DNA of 64,000 bases from Holacanthus passer (GCA_025331565.1 JAFREQ010000008.1:3038001-3102000), one strand, 5' to 3'. Counted from the stretch's first letter, positions 39,400 through 51,804 are shown. Notes: generated from the letters alone by a model not told the origin. Translations and numbers: made by a program.

Positions 39400-40560
39400 C
39401 TATAGATAATCTTAACATATATTCTGTATACTGTGATGCACATTCACAAAACAAACCTATCCAAACTCCTAATAGAACATCTTAAAGATTGAAAACATGA
39501 GGATTACATTTTACAGAATCATTAGTTATGGCTCTGTGTAAAAACATTGTATTTGCATTCAAAGCAAAGATCCTTGTGGACAAATATATCCTGTTTTGGG
39601 CCTGTAAAGATATTTCCTTTCTGCTGTATCAGACTGAGAAACTTAGACCAAACCCTCTCTTTTGTGCACCTCCCCCCACTATCCTCTCCCATGTGGAATG
39701 TAAGTTATGAAAGGGCTCCTATGTCAGTTTCTATATACCATTCAGCTGTGACTCTGTGAGAGCTGACTAACTCACTGGCTGGTGTTGTTTGTGTAGCTCA
39801 TAGTCAGACAGCGGCCTGCAGCAACAATAGGATCCCAGTTATGTATGAATCACAGCTCTGTGATCCTCAGAGGGCTGTGGAAAAATTGTACTAATGACAA
39901 GCAAAAAAAAAAAACTGACCAGAAGTTTTATTTTTAATCTTGAACATTTTAGAGGTGTGTTCATTTCCAATGTGATGTTTGTCTGTGCATTCTGAACTCT
40001 CTGATTAAACTGAAATCTGCATATTGCCATGTCATCTGTGTCATTACTCAAAGGACTCCTATTACTCGCCATCGACTTTTCTTAAGGCATGTTTTCTTTT
40101 TTTTTTTACATTTGATAATTAAGAATTAAGAATTTCAGATACTATTCCATATTGATATTGTGTGATTATTCATTTAATAATTTCATACAAACACAGTGGA
40201 CTGTGTATGTGTGTTGATGAGTGTGTGGGTGCAAATGCATGCATAAAATAAGCATAATGATTCCTTTAGCCCACTGTCCTTGTTGTATTATATGTTATCT
40301 GCTTGTAATCTTCAGAACATTTTGCATGCATTCCCCAACATAGCAAACTTTGAGCTTTTATGTAATTAAACAAATACTGAATAATCCCTCACTGCAAATA
40401 GTCACTGTCACACATGCATATGATGAGAAAAAATGGGAAAGAAATGAGGGCCAAGACGTTTATCTTTTCACACATAAGCGTCTAATCTCAAACTGCAAGA
40501 CAAAGCAGATAAATGTAAGGGCGGATAACACGACAGAGAGCATTAAGGACTTCCCTCTTT
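39400..40560. other. intergenic between the two plus-strand tubulins
   Basis: AT-rich sequence with no exon, RNA gene or recognised repeat. It contains the distal upstream region of the second plus-strand tubulin promoter. Confidence 0.45.
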
Positions 40561-40586
40561 TTTTTTCAAACTGCCGTTCCCTCCCG

Positions 40587-40653
40587 CCAATGAGCTATGC
40601 AGCTGCTCGCTGTGCTCTCCAGCCTGCCCCCTCCACATCCTTGCCTATATAAA
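40587..40653 (+). promoter_or_regulatory. CCAAT + TATA promoter of second plus-strand tubulin
   Basis: CCAAT at 40587-40591 and TATATAAA at 40646-40653, about 55 bases apart. A start near 40676 gives a 5' UTR of about 55 bases before the ATG at 40731. This is the best-looking core promoter in the window. Confidence 0.7.
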
Positions 40654-40730
40654 CCCTGACTCTCCCTCTCGTCTGCACTTCTGCCTTGTGTCTGAATCCT
40701 CAACGTCAGTCGAAAGGACGAGCAGGCAAA

Positions 40731-43700
40731 ATGGTGAGTAGCTGCTCAACTGATGACGTAGCCTTGAAATTTCAACTCTCTCTTTCCTCCAGCCTCCCTT
40801 TGTCTCTGTCTCTTGGCATTAAATGGATTGAACTGCAGGGCCTCTTTAATGCTTATGAGGCCTCTGCTGTGGAGTTGAAGGGTAATGATACAAAAGGAGC
40901 TTTATCCTATCAGATGACAGTGTTTTTGAGCTGATTTTATGTAATGAAACTTTTTAGGGCATGTCTGGTGAGAATTCAGGGACAGGAATGCAGTGGGAGA
41001 GTTTCATATGACTACAAGGCTCCATAAGCCATATCTGTACTCCTGGACAATCTGGGTCAGATGACAGACACTTTATGACTTGGACTGCTTTGTCATTTTC
41101 AGACCTGTTTGATGTACTTTGCCCAGTCATAAAGCTGGGAGCATATTAAACTAAAGGGAAAAAAATGGAGTCTTAATCATGTTTGCTGAAGAATTACAGT
41201 AATCCTGACAAAGAAGGAGTGATCGGGGTAATCGTGGCAGTGGGGGGATGGATAGAGAGAACAGAGAAAAGAGGAGTGGTCTGGCCTAGGCCTGTGTGAG
41301 TTAGTTGGCAGCCATTTTGCAGCTGTTAGGAGTTTTTGGTTTGAGGGAGATGTGGAGAGGGAGAGGGAGAGAGAGAGAGAGAGAGGGAGCCATCCCTGAC
41401 TGTTACACAGCACTATGCAGCTGGACAGGATGGGGGAGGAGAGAGACACAAAAGGGGGAGGAGATGAGGAAAGGGAGGAGATACAGGATGGAGAAGTGGG
41501 GGAAGTTTTTCCTATCTTCTTGAGGAAAGGCCTTCCTGTCTGCCACATAATGCCTTAGTTTGTATGTTCAGTTTTTATAACAGGAAACTCCACAAAAATG
41601 TTTCTCAGGCAGACGGCAGACAGGCAAAACCTGCATTTCATCTCTAGCTTTTTTGCTGCCCACATTTGTAGGATTCGACTGTAACAACCCATAGTGCGGA
41701 CTCTGGTCAGTCTAATAGCTGCTTTCATTTAAATGCTGGCTTGCTTGCATGCACTTGGAGCAGCTGAAAGCTTCAACAGTCTGCTCTGGCACACAGGATT
41801 CAGCTGTCAACATTTTTTGTTTCCTCTCCTAATCCAGTGCCGACATCAGACCAAAGATTGTCATTAGACATGCAAAAAGAACATGGGCGGCACCGAGCAA
41901 TAAAGAAATAGAATAGATGTTCTATTTCCTCTGAATGTTTGGTACCAAATAATATGAAACCACCACTATAAACGTTGCCAATTGTTGATGTACTCGTCAC
42001 TGCTGATGGGAATTATTGGGTTCGGCAATAAAGCCAATCTAGCAATATTTGAACATTTAAACAGTAACTGTATGTGCGATAACATATTAGCTGGCAAGCC
42101 TCCTTTAATCAACCTCTCTCCCATCTTCTTTTTCAGCGTGAGTGTATTTCTATGCACGTCGGCCAAGCCGGAGCCCAGATGGGCAATGCATGCTGGGAGC
42201 TCTACTGTCTGGAACATGGGATCCAGCCAGACGGACAGATGCCCAGCGACAAGACGATTGGAGGAGGAGATGACTCCTTCAACACCTTCTTCAGTGAGAC
42301 TGGGGCAGGAAAGCATGTTCCCAGAGCCATCTTTGTTGACCTGGAACCCACTGTCATTGGTCAGTAATAGTAATAATATTAATAAGTAATTTGTAACAGT
42401 AAAATATAAGGTATTTTATTTATGTTGATGATACTCTACATTTAAATGCTATTTCATATTTGATTACAGATTCTGAGAAAATATTATGTTTAAAACATTC
42501 ATTTTACATGGACATTAGCACTTACTCTTGTTTTCAATTGTTCCTTTCATAGATGAAGTGCGTACAGGAACTTACCGGCAGCTGTTCCACCCTGAACAGC
42601 TGATTACGGGAAAGGAGGATGCTGCCAACAACTACGCCCGCGGACACTATACCATCGGCAAGGAAATCATTGATCTGGTTCTGGACAGGACTCGTAAATT
42701 GGTGAGAGTTTAGTTAGTTTGCTGGACAGGTTTAGCAAAAGATTTAGCACTTCAATAAGAACATTAACCTGTTTTCAAGCTAAGAAAGCATTGAAAAGGG
42801 AATGTATTATTGTGAAAATGGTTACTTTTGATGTGATTTCATATCCTTTGAGATTGTGCATCTGGAGTGGGATTTTAAATAATTAATGCAAATTTTCCTT
42901 TCAGGCTGATCAGTGCACTGGCCTGCAGGGATTTCTCATCTTCCACTCATTCGGTGGAGGCACTGGCTCTGGTTTCACCTCCCTGCTAATGGAGAGACTC
43001 TCTGTTGATTATGGAAAGAAATCAAAACTTGAATTTGCCGTCTACCCAGCCCCCCAGGTGTCCACAGCAGTGGTGGAGCCTTACAATTCCATCCTGACCA
43101 CCCACACCACCCTGGAGCACTCTGACTGTGCCTTCATGGTGGACAATGAGGCCATCTACGACATCTGCCGCAGGAACCTCGATATCGAGAGACCGACTTA
43201 CACCAACCTGAACAGGCTCATTGGTCAGATTGTGTCTTCAATCACAGCCTCACTTCGCTTTGACGGAGCTCTGAATGTTGACCTGACAGAGTTCCAGACC
43301 AACTTGGTGCCCTACCCTCGTATCCACTTCCCTCTGGCCACCTACGCTCCAGTCATCTCAGCTGAGAAAGCCTACCACGAGCAGCTGTCTGTTGCTGACA
43401 TTACCAATGCTTGCTTTGAGCCAGCCAATCAGATGGTGAAGTGTGATCCTCGTCACGGTAAATACATGGCCTGCTGTCTGCTATATCGTGGTGATGTGGT
43501 GCCCAAAGACGTCAACTCCGCCATCGCAGCCATCAAAACCAAACGCACCATCCAGTTTGTGGACTGGTGCCCCACAGGTTTCAAGGTGGGCATCAACTAC
43601 CAGCCTCCAACCGTGGTTCCTGGAGGAGACCTGGCCAAAGTGCAGAGGGCTGTGTGCATGCTGAGCAACACCACAGCCATCGCAGAGGCCTGGGCCCGTC

Positions 43701-43882
43701 TGGACCACAAATTCGACCTTATGTATGCCAAGAGAGCCTTTGTCCACTGGTATGTTGGGGAGGGAATGGAGGAGGGCGAGTTCTCAGAGGCCAGAGAAGA
43801 TATGGCTGCCCTGGAGAAGGATTATGAAGAGGTTGGCACTGACAGCATGGGAGAGGAGGATGAAGAGGGAGAGGAATATTGA
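40731..43882 (+). CDS. alpha-tubulin (complete, 4 exons), second plus-strand copy
   Basis: Microtubule alpha subunit, 450 aa. Exons: 40731-40733 (ATG), 42137-42359 (223 bp), 42553-42701 (149 bp), 42905-43882 (978 bp). The N-terminus RECISMHVGQAGAQMGNACW, K40 in MPSDKTIGGGDD, GGGTGSG and the catalytic-Glu segment are intact. The tail is EEVGTDSMGEEDEEGEEY. Exon 4 is nearly the same DNA as the upstream copy up to the tail, while introns are unrelated in sequence and length (intron 1 is 1.4 kb here and 0.28 kb in the other). The promoter differs too, so the two genes may be expressed differently. AATAAA follows at 43995-44000. Confidence 0.96.
41340..41515 (+). repeat. polypurine (GA-rich) tract in tubulin intron 1
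   Basis: Two long purine-dominated stretches, including a perfect (ga) run near 41366-41386 and 'gggggaggagatgaggaaag'-type sequence to about 41510. This composition can adopt triplex (H-DNA) structure. The opposite strand gives a spurious Ser/Leu-rich ORF. Confidence 0.7.
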
Positions 43883-43994
43883 AGGGCCAAACATCATCCA
43901 GGCTTTACCATCACCCATTCCAAACGTTATCATGAACGTAACACATTCCCAGCAACATTCTGATAACCTGTGGTGGTGATATGTCAGTATTATC

Positions 43995-44000
43995 AATAAA
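43995..44000 (+). terminator. polyadenylation signal, second plus-strand tubulin
   Basis: AATAAA about 115 bases after the stop codon at 43882, preceded by 'tatc' and followed by a GT-rich stretch ('gaacttgttattat'), as expected for a vertebrate cleavage site. Confidence 0.65.
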
Positions 44001-44802
44001 AAGTTCTCATGAACCTTTTAAATGAACTTGTTATTATTTCTACACTCTTCTAGCATATTTTATTTTGTTATTTTCAATTGTTACATCCACAATAGTCACC
44101 TTGCCAGCCTAAAAGATAAGCCTTTTAATTTACTTTTTAAACTGTGACAGATTATACCTGGCTTTCAGGAAGGAAGCTAGTGGCATTCGCATTGTGGTGA
44201 GGATTATAAGGATTATTGTCTAAAAAAGTATGCAGAAAAATATTTGGGCAAGATTATCTCAAGATTATCTAAATTAATGGGTAGTATCCAAAGATATTTT
44301 CATCAAAGTAAATATGAATAAGATAATTCTTTATTGAAAATTAAATAATAAATTCTACACTATACATTTTGCTATATTTGCTTTTCACAGGGGGGATTTT
44401 TCGAGCAGTGTTTTGCTGGATTTCAGATTGTGTTTACATGTAGCTCCCATTCGCTTACAAAGGAAATTCTAGCTTGTCTGCCTTTGCCAGTTTCCTGCCT
44501 TTTTGTGCCACGTTGATGATTAGCCACAAAGTACACAATAGGCTGGGTTGGGTTGGGCTGGGCGAGGCTTATACCCGCAGTTGCTTCCCTCCGCCACCAG
44601 ATGGAAGCAAAATCACCATTTAGTAAAGTTGTGTAAGTTGGTTCAGTCTGTCGACTCTAAATAAAGAGGTTTAGTCATATTAAACATGACCAGTTCAAAT
44701 AACGTCACATCACATCACAATGATGAGCTCATCATGTGATCTTGACCACATGAGTCACACAGAAGTGAAGTAAAATTACTTCTTACTTAATTACTAGTGG
44801 AG

Positions 44803-45480
44803 GAAGTATTCAGCTCATTTACCTAAGTTAAAGTATTAGTACTGCAGTGTAAAAATACTCAATACTTAAGGGCCCTTATACAAGTAACAGTCATGTATTC
44901 AAAATAAAAAAGAACATACTATTATCAGTAAAATGTACTTCAAGTATCAAAAGTAAATACAGCCTTTATGCACCAGAATTGCCCCTGACAGAAAAACATT
45001 ATTATAAGCCTGTCTATAATATAATTTGATGATTATTTCTTGTAATGATACACGTTGTAGAAACATTTGACTCTTAGCCTAACTCTAACTAATTCTAATT
45101 ATAAACTGGCCTTGTTTGTGTGCAAAGTTTTAATGTGCACACTAACTACGACTGTCAGCCTTTCAGTACTGACTATTTCAACACTGTGGTACAGATTTAA
45201 CTTAATCAAACGCATGCTTACTGATGCAGGGGTGTAACCAATTTATTCAAGTACTTTAATTAAGTTCTGTTTTTAGGTTCTTGTACTTTAGTTCTCCCTT
45301 TTTATTTCAGTGCAAGCAACAGTCATGTAGTCAAAATCATACATATAAGTACATAACTGTTATCAGCAAAATGTACTTTAAGTATTAAAAGTAAATGCAC
45401 CCTTTATGCAGAATAATATTATTATAGGCCTGTGTATAATATGATTTGATTATTATTACTGATAATGACACATGTGGTAG
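44803..45480 (+). repeat. MITE-like teleost repeat, partly duplicated
   Basis: Starts 'ggaggaagtattcagctcat' and continues 'actgcagtgtaaaaatactc', 'aaatgtacttcaagtatcaa' and 'aagtaaatacagcctttatg'. From about 45290 a second, shorter version of the middle section follows ('aaatgtactttaagtattaa', 'gtaaatgcaccctttatgca'), so part of the element is duplicated in direct orientation. Same family as 34185-34668. Confidence 0.75.
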
Positions 45481-45799
45481 AAAGATTTTAAGGTTTTAGC
45501 TGAATTTAAACCATTAGGTGCTTTAGTGTATAACAATTAATCATTAATTCATCAATGAAATAAAAAGGGAAAAGTAAAGTAGAGGAACCTGAAAACTGAA
45601 CTTAATTAAGAATAAACTGGTTTAGCAACATTTCATATTTGCATTGATGAGCATGTGTCTGAAAGTGTTATTGACAATAAAGATGAAATGAAATTATTCA
45701 GAAACATGTGATCATGTCTGACCTGCATGTTTGAGCCATGAGGAGCTGCTGGTGCTGAGGGTTGAGCCTTATTATCTCAGAGCCACAGACGGACACCGA

Positions 45800-46081
45800 G
45801 GGCTGGTCTGCCTTAAAAACACTCGCACGTTCCAGACGCTCTATTTTCTCTCCAGCCGAGCCGCTCGGAGCAGGACGCGGAGGAAACACGGCTGAGAGTC
45901 GGCTTGTGCTCCCGGCGGGGACCGGAGACCAGGACCAGGACCAGGGCGGTACAGACATATTGTACTGTCTCTGAACATTTGAGGAAGATTGAAGAAGGCT
46001 GTCTGAGCAGCTGTCACCAAGAAGAAGCACCGCTGTTATAACTAATTCATTGTGGACAGACGGCGGATTAAGCTGCTCTCG
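45800..46081 (+). other. candidate dnajb2 5' UTR exon and CpG-rich promoter
   Basis: GC-rich, CpG-containing stretch in otherwise AT-rich DNA, ending in a good donor (CTCG followed by GTATGT) at 46081. The first dnajb2 coding exon has an acceptor at about 47926, with a short untranslated leader, which implies a non-coding first exon here. The exact start is not visible and no TATA box is evident. Confidence 0.55.
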
Positions 46082-46834
46082 GTATGTTTATAGCATTAGC
46101 CCACATTAGCTAACGGTCACTAGCTAACGTGGTGAGCACAGTTTATCACAGATTCACCTGTTGTTGCAAATGTACTCTGCTAAATAATGTCCTCTTAATA
46201 AGCTTTATTATAGAAAACAGTGCTGGTGGATCAGGCCTGTGTAAGTTCATGTAGGCCTGCTGTCATGTCAGCAGCAGTTGTCAGATGCCATGACTAGAAA
46301 TAACACAGTAATAATAAACTTGTGGTTGTTCCCCAGGGGACACAGAAAGTTAAGTTTAGGTGTTTTACATCAGTTTGGAAAATCCCCTCTTCAAGTCCTG
46401 AACCTGTCCACTGATGATGTTTGTTAGCATGTTGAGCTTATAATGGACCCACAGATTAGAATGAGGTGTTTTCATGTCAAGGACTCACTTGGTTATTTCA
46501 TTTGTGTCCTAAAAGCATAAACAGCATTTAAAGCATTTATAAAGAGAAAAAAAATGTAATAGTACATATATAACATGTGGGCAGCCAGCTAAAGCTAATT
46601 TATTGTGCAGGCCAAACAAATAATCCTCTTAATTTCTTGTGTGTAACATTTAAAGGCATTTGTGCTGCTTCACCCTAAAATCTCATTAGTGAACCATTAT
46701 TTAAATTAGCTGTTTATTTATACAGGTTTGACAAATGAACTTGAAACTTCTAGTAAAATCAAAAGCCAATTCTTATACTGTAATCATGTATAAATTTAAA
46801 AAAAGTTTAAGACACTTTTTAAGTTCTGAATTTA

Positions 46835-46940
46835 AGAAGCTTCTTGGATGAGAAGTGAAACGTCTTCAATCTACAATCAAGTCCAGTTGCCGTCAACCCT
46901 TATTTGATTGACCTGGATGACTAAGAGCCTTCACAGACAT
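46835..46940. repeat. dispersed teleost repeat in dnajb2 intron 1
   Basis: Contains 'agaagcttcttggatgagaa', 'gtgaaacgtcttcaa' and 'gacctggatgactaagagcc'. I recognise this combination as a widespread fish repeat, probably a retroelement end; class not established. No ORF. Confidence 0.55.
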
Positions 46941-47957
46941 TTAAGAAGCTGTTATCTTGTTAGATTAATTCTCAGCATCATGTCTGAGTTCAAATTCTCC
47001 ACAAACCAAAAGTTATGACTGTGGCGATGTGAGTCTTAGATTACAATATTGATTCTGGTCTAAATCAATATGGCAATCAACAATTCATGAGTCATTGCTT
47101 GATGACTCATTCCTCAAACTTTTCCAGTCAAAGAATGCAGCTTTAAACGGCAACTCTTGTCAATGCCAGTTAAATGTTGGTTGAACTTTATATGACTTAA
47201 ATTACATTAACTCTGCAAGTCTGACATTAGAACAATATAGCACTATTTCAGTTAAACCATTAATTTCAAGTAGCCTGGTCTTGATTGTATTGCAGCTGAA
47301 ATAACTTGATTATTTTAAAAATGTAAATAATGTGACTTCTTTGGCATTTTAAATGTATTTCAAAAGATGAATTGATGTGAATTTCACTTACTATGAGACG
47401 AAAAGGAGACAAAACAAACATTCTTGTCACATTGGCACTAATTAACACCCCCACACAGGTGTTTTCAATTACTCTTACAGATTAGCTCCCTGCTCAAAGC
47501 TGAGCAGAGCATGCTGGGAATTACATGATGTCATCAAACAACATGTACAAAGTCATCCTGAACTAACAGGATAGTGAGGGAGATGAAAATTTAGTTTTCT
47601 GAGAAAATGGGCAGAAAAAGTGAAAATGCTTGTGTGGGTGATCCATTGGTTTATACATTTTTAACCCCAAAATAGGAAATTACATGGTTCCATAATTGTG
47701 TATTTGTCAGTACTTTGTTTGCAGAGTGATAAACAACCGTGTTTATTTTACACATTACCATCTTTAGCCATTTCTGTGAATAATGAGCACAGAGCTGTTT
47801 CTTTGCCTTTTTTGGATCTTAAGAAAATACCATAGATAACAAGGTATTCTGTACTGTTTGTTATCAGAATGCAGAAATGTGTGTGACCTGGAGAAATTTT
47901 CCATAATAAACTGTTTTCCATTCAGGGGTGTTGCAGTGAGGAGTGACAGGAAGCAAC

Positions 47958-50900
47958 ATGGTGGATTACTATAACATCCTGGGAGTGTCCAAAGCAGCCT
48001 CTCAAGACGACATCAAGAAGGCGTGAGTAACCTGGGAGTCTTTTTCAAATGTTAGGAAAATTTCAACACAAACATTCCCATTCAAAATATGACTATGTAT
48101 ACTGTATCTTATTTTACATTGTAACTGAACCCATAAATAGACACTGCTCGTATGAAAAATGCATATTTCTGAAAAATATGGGGTTGTGTCTTATATTTTT
48201 CTAATTTTTCCTAGTGCATTTGTTGTTGTTGTTGTGGTTATTGTTGTTGTTGAAGAGACCATAGTGTTATTATATGCCTTTTGCTGTATATACTGTGTAT
48301 ATTTACTTGTATATGTGAGTCAATGTTTGTGTTTGGTTCAGGTACAGGAAACTGGCACTGAAATGGCATCCAGACAAAAATCCAGACAACAAGGAGGAAG
48401 CAGAGAGAAAGTTCAAAGAAGTGGCTGAGGCCTATGAAGTCCTATCTGACAGTAAGTCAGAACAGTATTTATGTTTAGATATATTTATGTCTGTCTGTCT
48501 GTGTATGTGTGTGTGTGACAGACAGTTGATCTGTATTGATGCTGTGAGTCATGAGTCAGTCTCAGAGAGCAACTTCATTTATTGAACCTCTAAATGTAAC
48601 ATATTAGTGTCTGTTGGGTGTTTGTATGAGAAGAAGAGAGAGACATGTTGAAGGGATTTTTATTCCATCACTAAATTGTACTCTGTCCTTTTTCTACAGA
48701 GAGTAAGCGTGATGCATATGACAGATATGGAAATGACAAAACACGATACACAGGTAAATAAAAACCCTATGCAATGAGATATCGTTGTTGTTATATCGTA
48801 GTAATTTGGAAAATCCTACAATTACAGGATTTATAGTGTGTCAGGATTTTCTCGTCCTCTTTCTCTTCCCCTTTTTCCTGTTTTTTCATCTCTGTTCTTT
48901 CTCTGGCTACCTTTATCATTTTCACCTCTATAACATTCTTTACTTTCTCCTCATTCTTCTCTGCACCTTCCCTTTCACTCATTTCCCCCCATTCTGACCC
49001 CTAACATGTTTTCTTACATGTACTCCTTCTCTCACCCACCCACCTGCCCCTGACAACTTAATTTCCCAGGTTCCTCCAGCTCAGACTTTTCGTCAGATTT
49101 CCCAGGATTTACCTTCACATTCCGCAGCCCAGACGAGGTGTTCAGAGAGTTTTTTGGGGGCCAGGATCCCTTCGCTAGCTTCTTTGGTAAGTCATACACA
49201 ATATACATGTGGGTAATATTACCAGTTGAAAATCAACAATCCTTCTATTTACATTAAGGGTATGTATTGGAGAGAATTAATACTATGATTAAATTAATTG
49301 ATGTTTGGTCATTTGTTTTTTTTGTCCTTTAAAATTCTTATTTAATGACTTTGGGAGTCTGCTTATCCTGCCTGGAGAAAATCTCACATTTTTCCTTCAC
49401 CTGTGGATAAATAATGAACCAAAATAATGCTCAACACAGAAGATCCCATTTCCTGACTAAGGTCCAACTTCTTAATCAATTGGCCTCATAAAAACCTGTT
49501 GTATTTCAGTAATTTTAACTGTCATTCTCTCTCTCTCTTTCTCCAGATGACTTCTCGTCATTTGGAGGCTCATCTTTTGGAGGCTCATCTTTTAGAGGCT
49601 CATCTTTCGGAGGCACATCCTCTCGCCTTGGCCCCAGTCGTTTTTTTTCTTTTCCTTCAGCTGGAGGTAAACAGTTACTTTATATATAATATAATATAAT
49701 AATTATAATAATTATAAATACTTTATGAGGACAGTTGTGTGGTGAATATAGTATCCTGCACCACGTGAAAAGCACTGGCTAAGTTTTGTAGTTTTGGCAT
49801 TTTACACAACATAAGCACAACAGTGAGGTCAGCTGAAAGCTTGTGGAGAAAAGTTCACTTTTTGTCACAGTAACATGGGAGTGGTATTATCTTTGCACAG
49901 ATTGAGGCTCGGTAATGATCATAATTAATCAGTCTCCCCTTTTTCCTCCTCTTCTGTTCTTCTCTTCTGCGTACGTTTCCTGATCATCTGTCCTTCTTCA
50001 GTTGAATTTACCTCCTTCTCCTCTACATTGGGTGGTCTGGATGGGATGGACAGCATGGGTGGAGGGATGGGCAACTTCAAATCAGTTTCTACCTCCACTC
50101 GCATCATAAATGGCAAACGCACCACCACCAAGAAGTATGTAATATACCTTCCTAAAGAAAAGTTACGTAACCTGGGAAATACTGTATTTTCAAATATTAT
50201 CTGACTTTTTATCCTACCTGGGACACATGGGTGTGGCTTGCTGGAGAGAGCAATACACAAGGCACAAAAGTGAAATATTAATAGAAAATTATGTAAAACT
50301 TGTCATTATTGTTTAGTTTTATTTTCCAACTTTCAAACCTCACTAGATTGAAACTAACTTTAACAATGGTTTGAAGCTCTGCATGTTTCTCATTTTGAGT
50401 GTTACATTTGTATTGTATTTGATCGTATTTCACATGCAAATATAATATATAACCGCAAACCTGAAGATACAAAACAAGTTTCATTTCCTTTCTAATTGAG
50501 TTTTATTTGAATACAGCTGAATTTGAATTGAATTTGAGTCTTTCCTTTTTTCTTTTATTACTATTTTTAATAACTACAAAGTACGACTGTAGAGATATTA
50601 ATATATCCATCATAAGTTAGCGCTGTTCATTTAAGTACTTATATGGGGTGACTTTTACAAGATTAATTTTACATTTACATTGGATAAGAAAAAGTAACAC
50701 ACAGTGACACACGTCCAATCGTGATGGACCCATTTCAGTATTACCATTTGTCTGTGTATTTGTCTTGTCTACAGGATAAAGGAGAACGGGCAGGAAAGAA
50801 CCGAGATTGAGGAGGATGGGGTGTTAAAGAGCATCCTAATTAATGGTAAGACCACACACACTGTTTGGTGTGATTGAGAAATGTGAAAACAAATACATTT

Positions 50901-51804
50901 AGGTTTCGTCTTATTTTTGTAACATTAATAAATGGTTTCAGTCAATTTTAGTGCTTTCACAAAAGAAGAACTACATCAAACAGGATAAGTCCATAATATC
51001 TTGTGCTGAATCCAACAAATTCAAATACACTGGATCCAGAAGAGATCAAGCACAGACAGAAACTTAGGGAAGTCACCTGTTTTCACAGATGAAAAATAAA
51101 TTAGCTTAGGAAAATGATCCTGGCAACACTTTTTTGTCACTTTTTTATACACACCTGTGTTGTTGTTTGTGTTGTTTCCAGGTGTGGAGGATGAAATGGC
51201 CCTTGCACTGGAGCTGAGCCGACGAGAGGGACAGCCCCGTCACTCACCTCAGAAACCACAAATCCAAAACAGATCACCTGCTGAATCTGACAGACCCCGC
51301 CCCAGCCCTTACTCTGCAGCCACACAAAGGTCGTTTAGCTCCGCCCCCTTCTACAACTACGAGGTTGCGACAGGCAGCGAGGATGACGAAGAAGACGAAG
51401 ACCTGCAGATGGCTTTGGCATGCAGCCTGTCAGAAATGGAAGCCCAGCAGAGAGCAGCTGCTACCAACTTCATATCAGGTGCTGGGGGTGGGGGCAGAGT
51501 CATGAGTGACAAAGCTGGTGGCCGTAAAGGAGGCGGGGTTGTTAAGATTACAAACTTGAATGTGGCACGTAGTGAAAAGATTGTTGTAGGGGAGAAAGAC
51601 GAGGAGGGGCAGTTTCAAATGGGCTCAGGGCCTGGAGGTAGGTGGGGAAAGGAGGGACAGGGAACTAGACAGCCAGACTTCTCTCCTGAGTCACCCACAA
51701 CTTCCAGCACTACACCACTAAGCAGTGAAGAAGGTTTTGAACCTGCCATAAAAGATGATAGCAGTGTGAAAAAGAAAAAGAAGTGTGGTTGTATTGTGTG
51801 CTAA
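47958..51804 (+). CDS. dnajb2: DnaJ homolog subfamily B member 2 (complete coding region)
   Basis: HSP70 co-chaperone that steers ubiquitylated clients to the proteasome, enriched in neurons. Coding exons: 47958-48022, 48342-48451, 48700-48753, 49070-49186, 49547-49666, 50002-50134, 50775-50845, 51182-51804; phases join to 430 aa. J-domain at residues 1-70 begins MVDYYNILGVSKAAS and has the HPD motif (LALKWHPDKNPDNKEEA). A Gly/Phe/Ser-rich linker follows, with a short tandem array of GGSSF-like units at 49556-49615. Then FKSVSTSTRIINGKRTTTKK. Two ubiquitin-interacting motifs, EDEMALALELSRRE and EDLQMALACSLSEME, lie in the last exon. The protein ends KKKKKCGCIVC, a polybasic stretch plus CaaX box, like the prenylated long isoform in mammals (CLIL). 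It is longer than the human long form (324 aa) because of the linker and an extended region after UIM2. It sits between tubulin and ptprn as in human. Confidence 0.95.

Noticed and set aside
41177..41548. 123-codon Ser/Leu-rich minus ORF
   Set aside because: Translation of the polypurine tract's complement in a tubulin intron.
45825..45850. Possible heat-shock element near the dnajb2 first exon (cgttccagacgctc)
   Set aside because: Contains only one good half-site; alternating nGAAn/nTTCn units are not continuous.
45698..46030. 110-codon minus-strand ORF over the dnajb2 first exon
   Set aside because: Antisense to a GC-rich non-coding exon; composition explains its openness.
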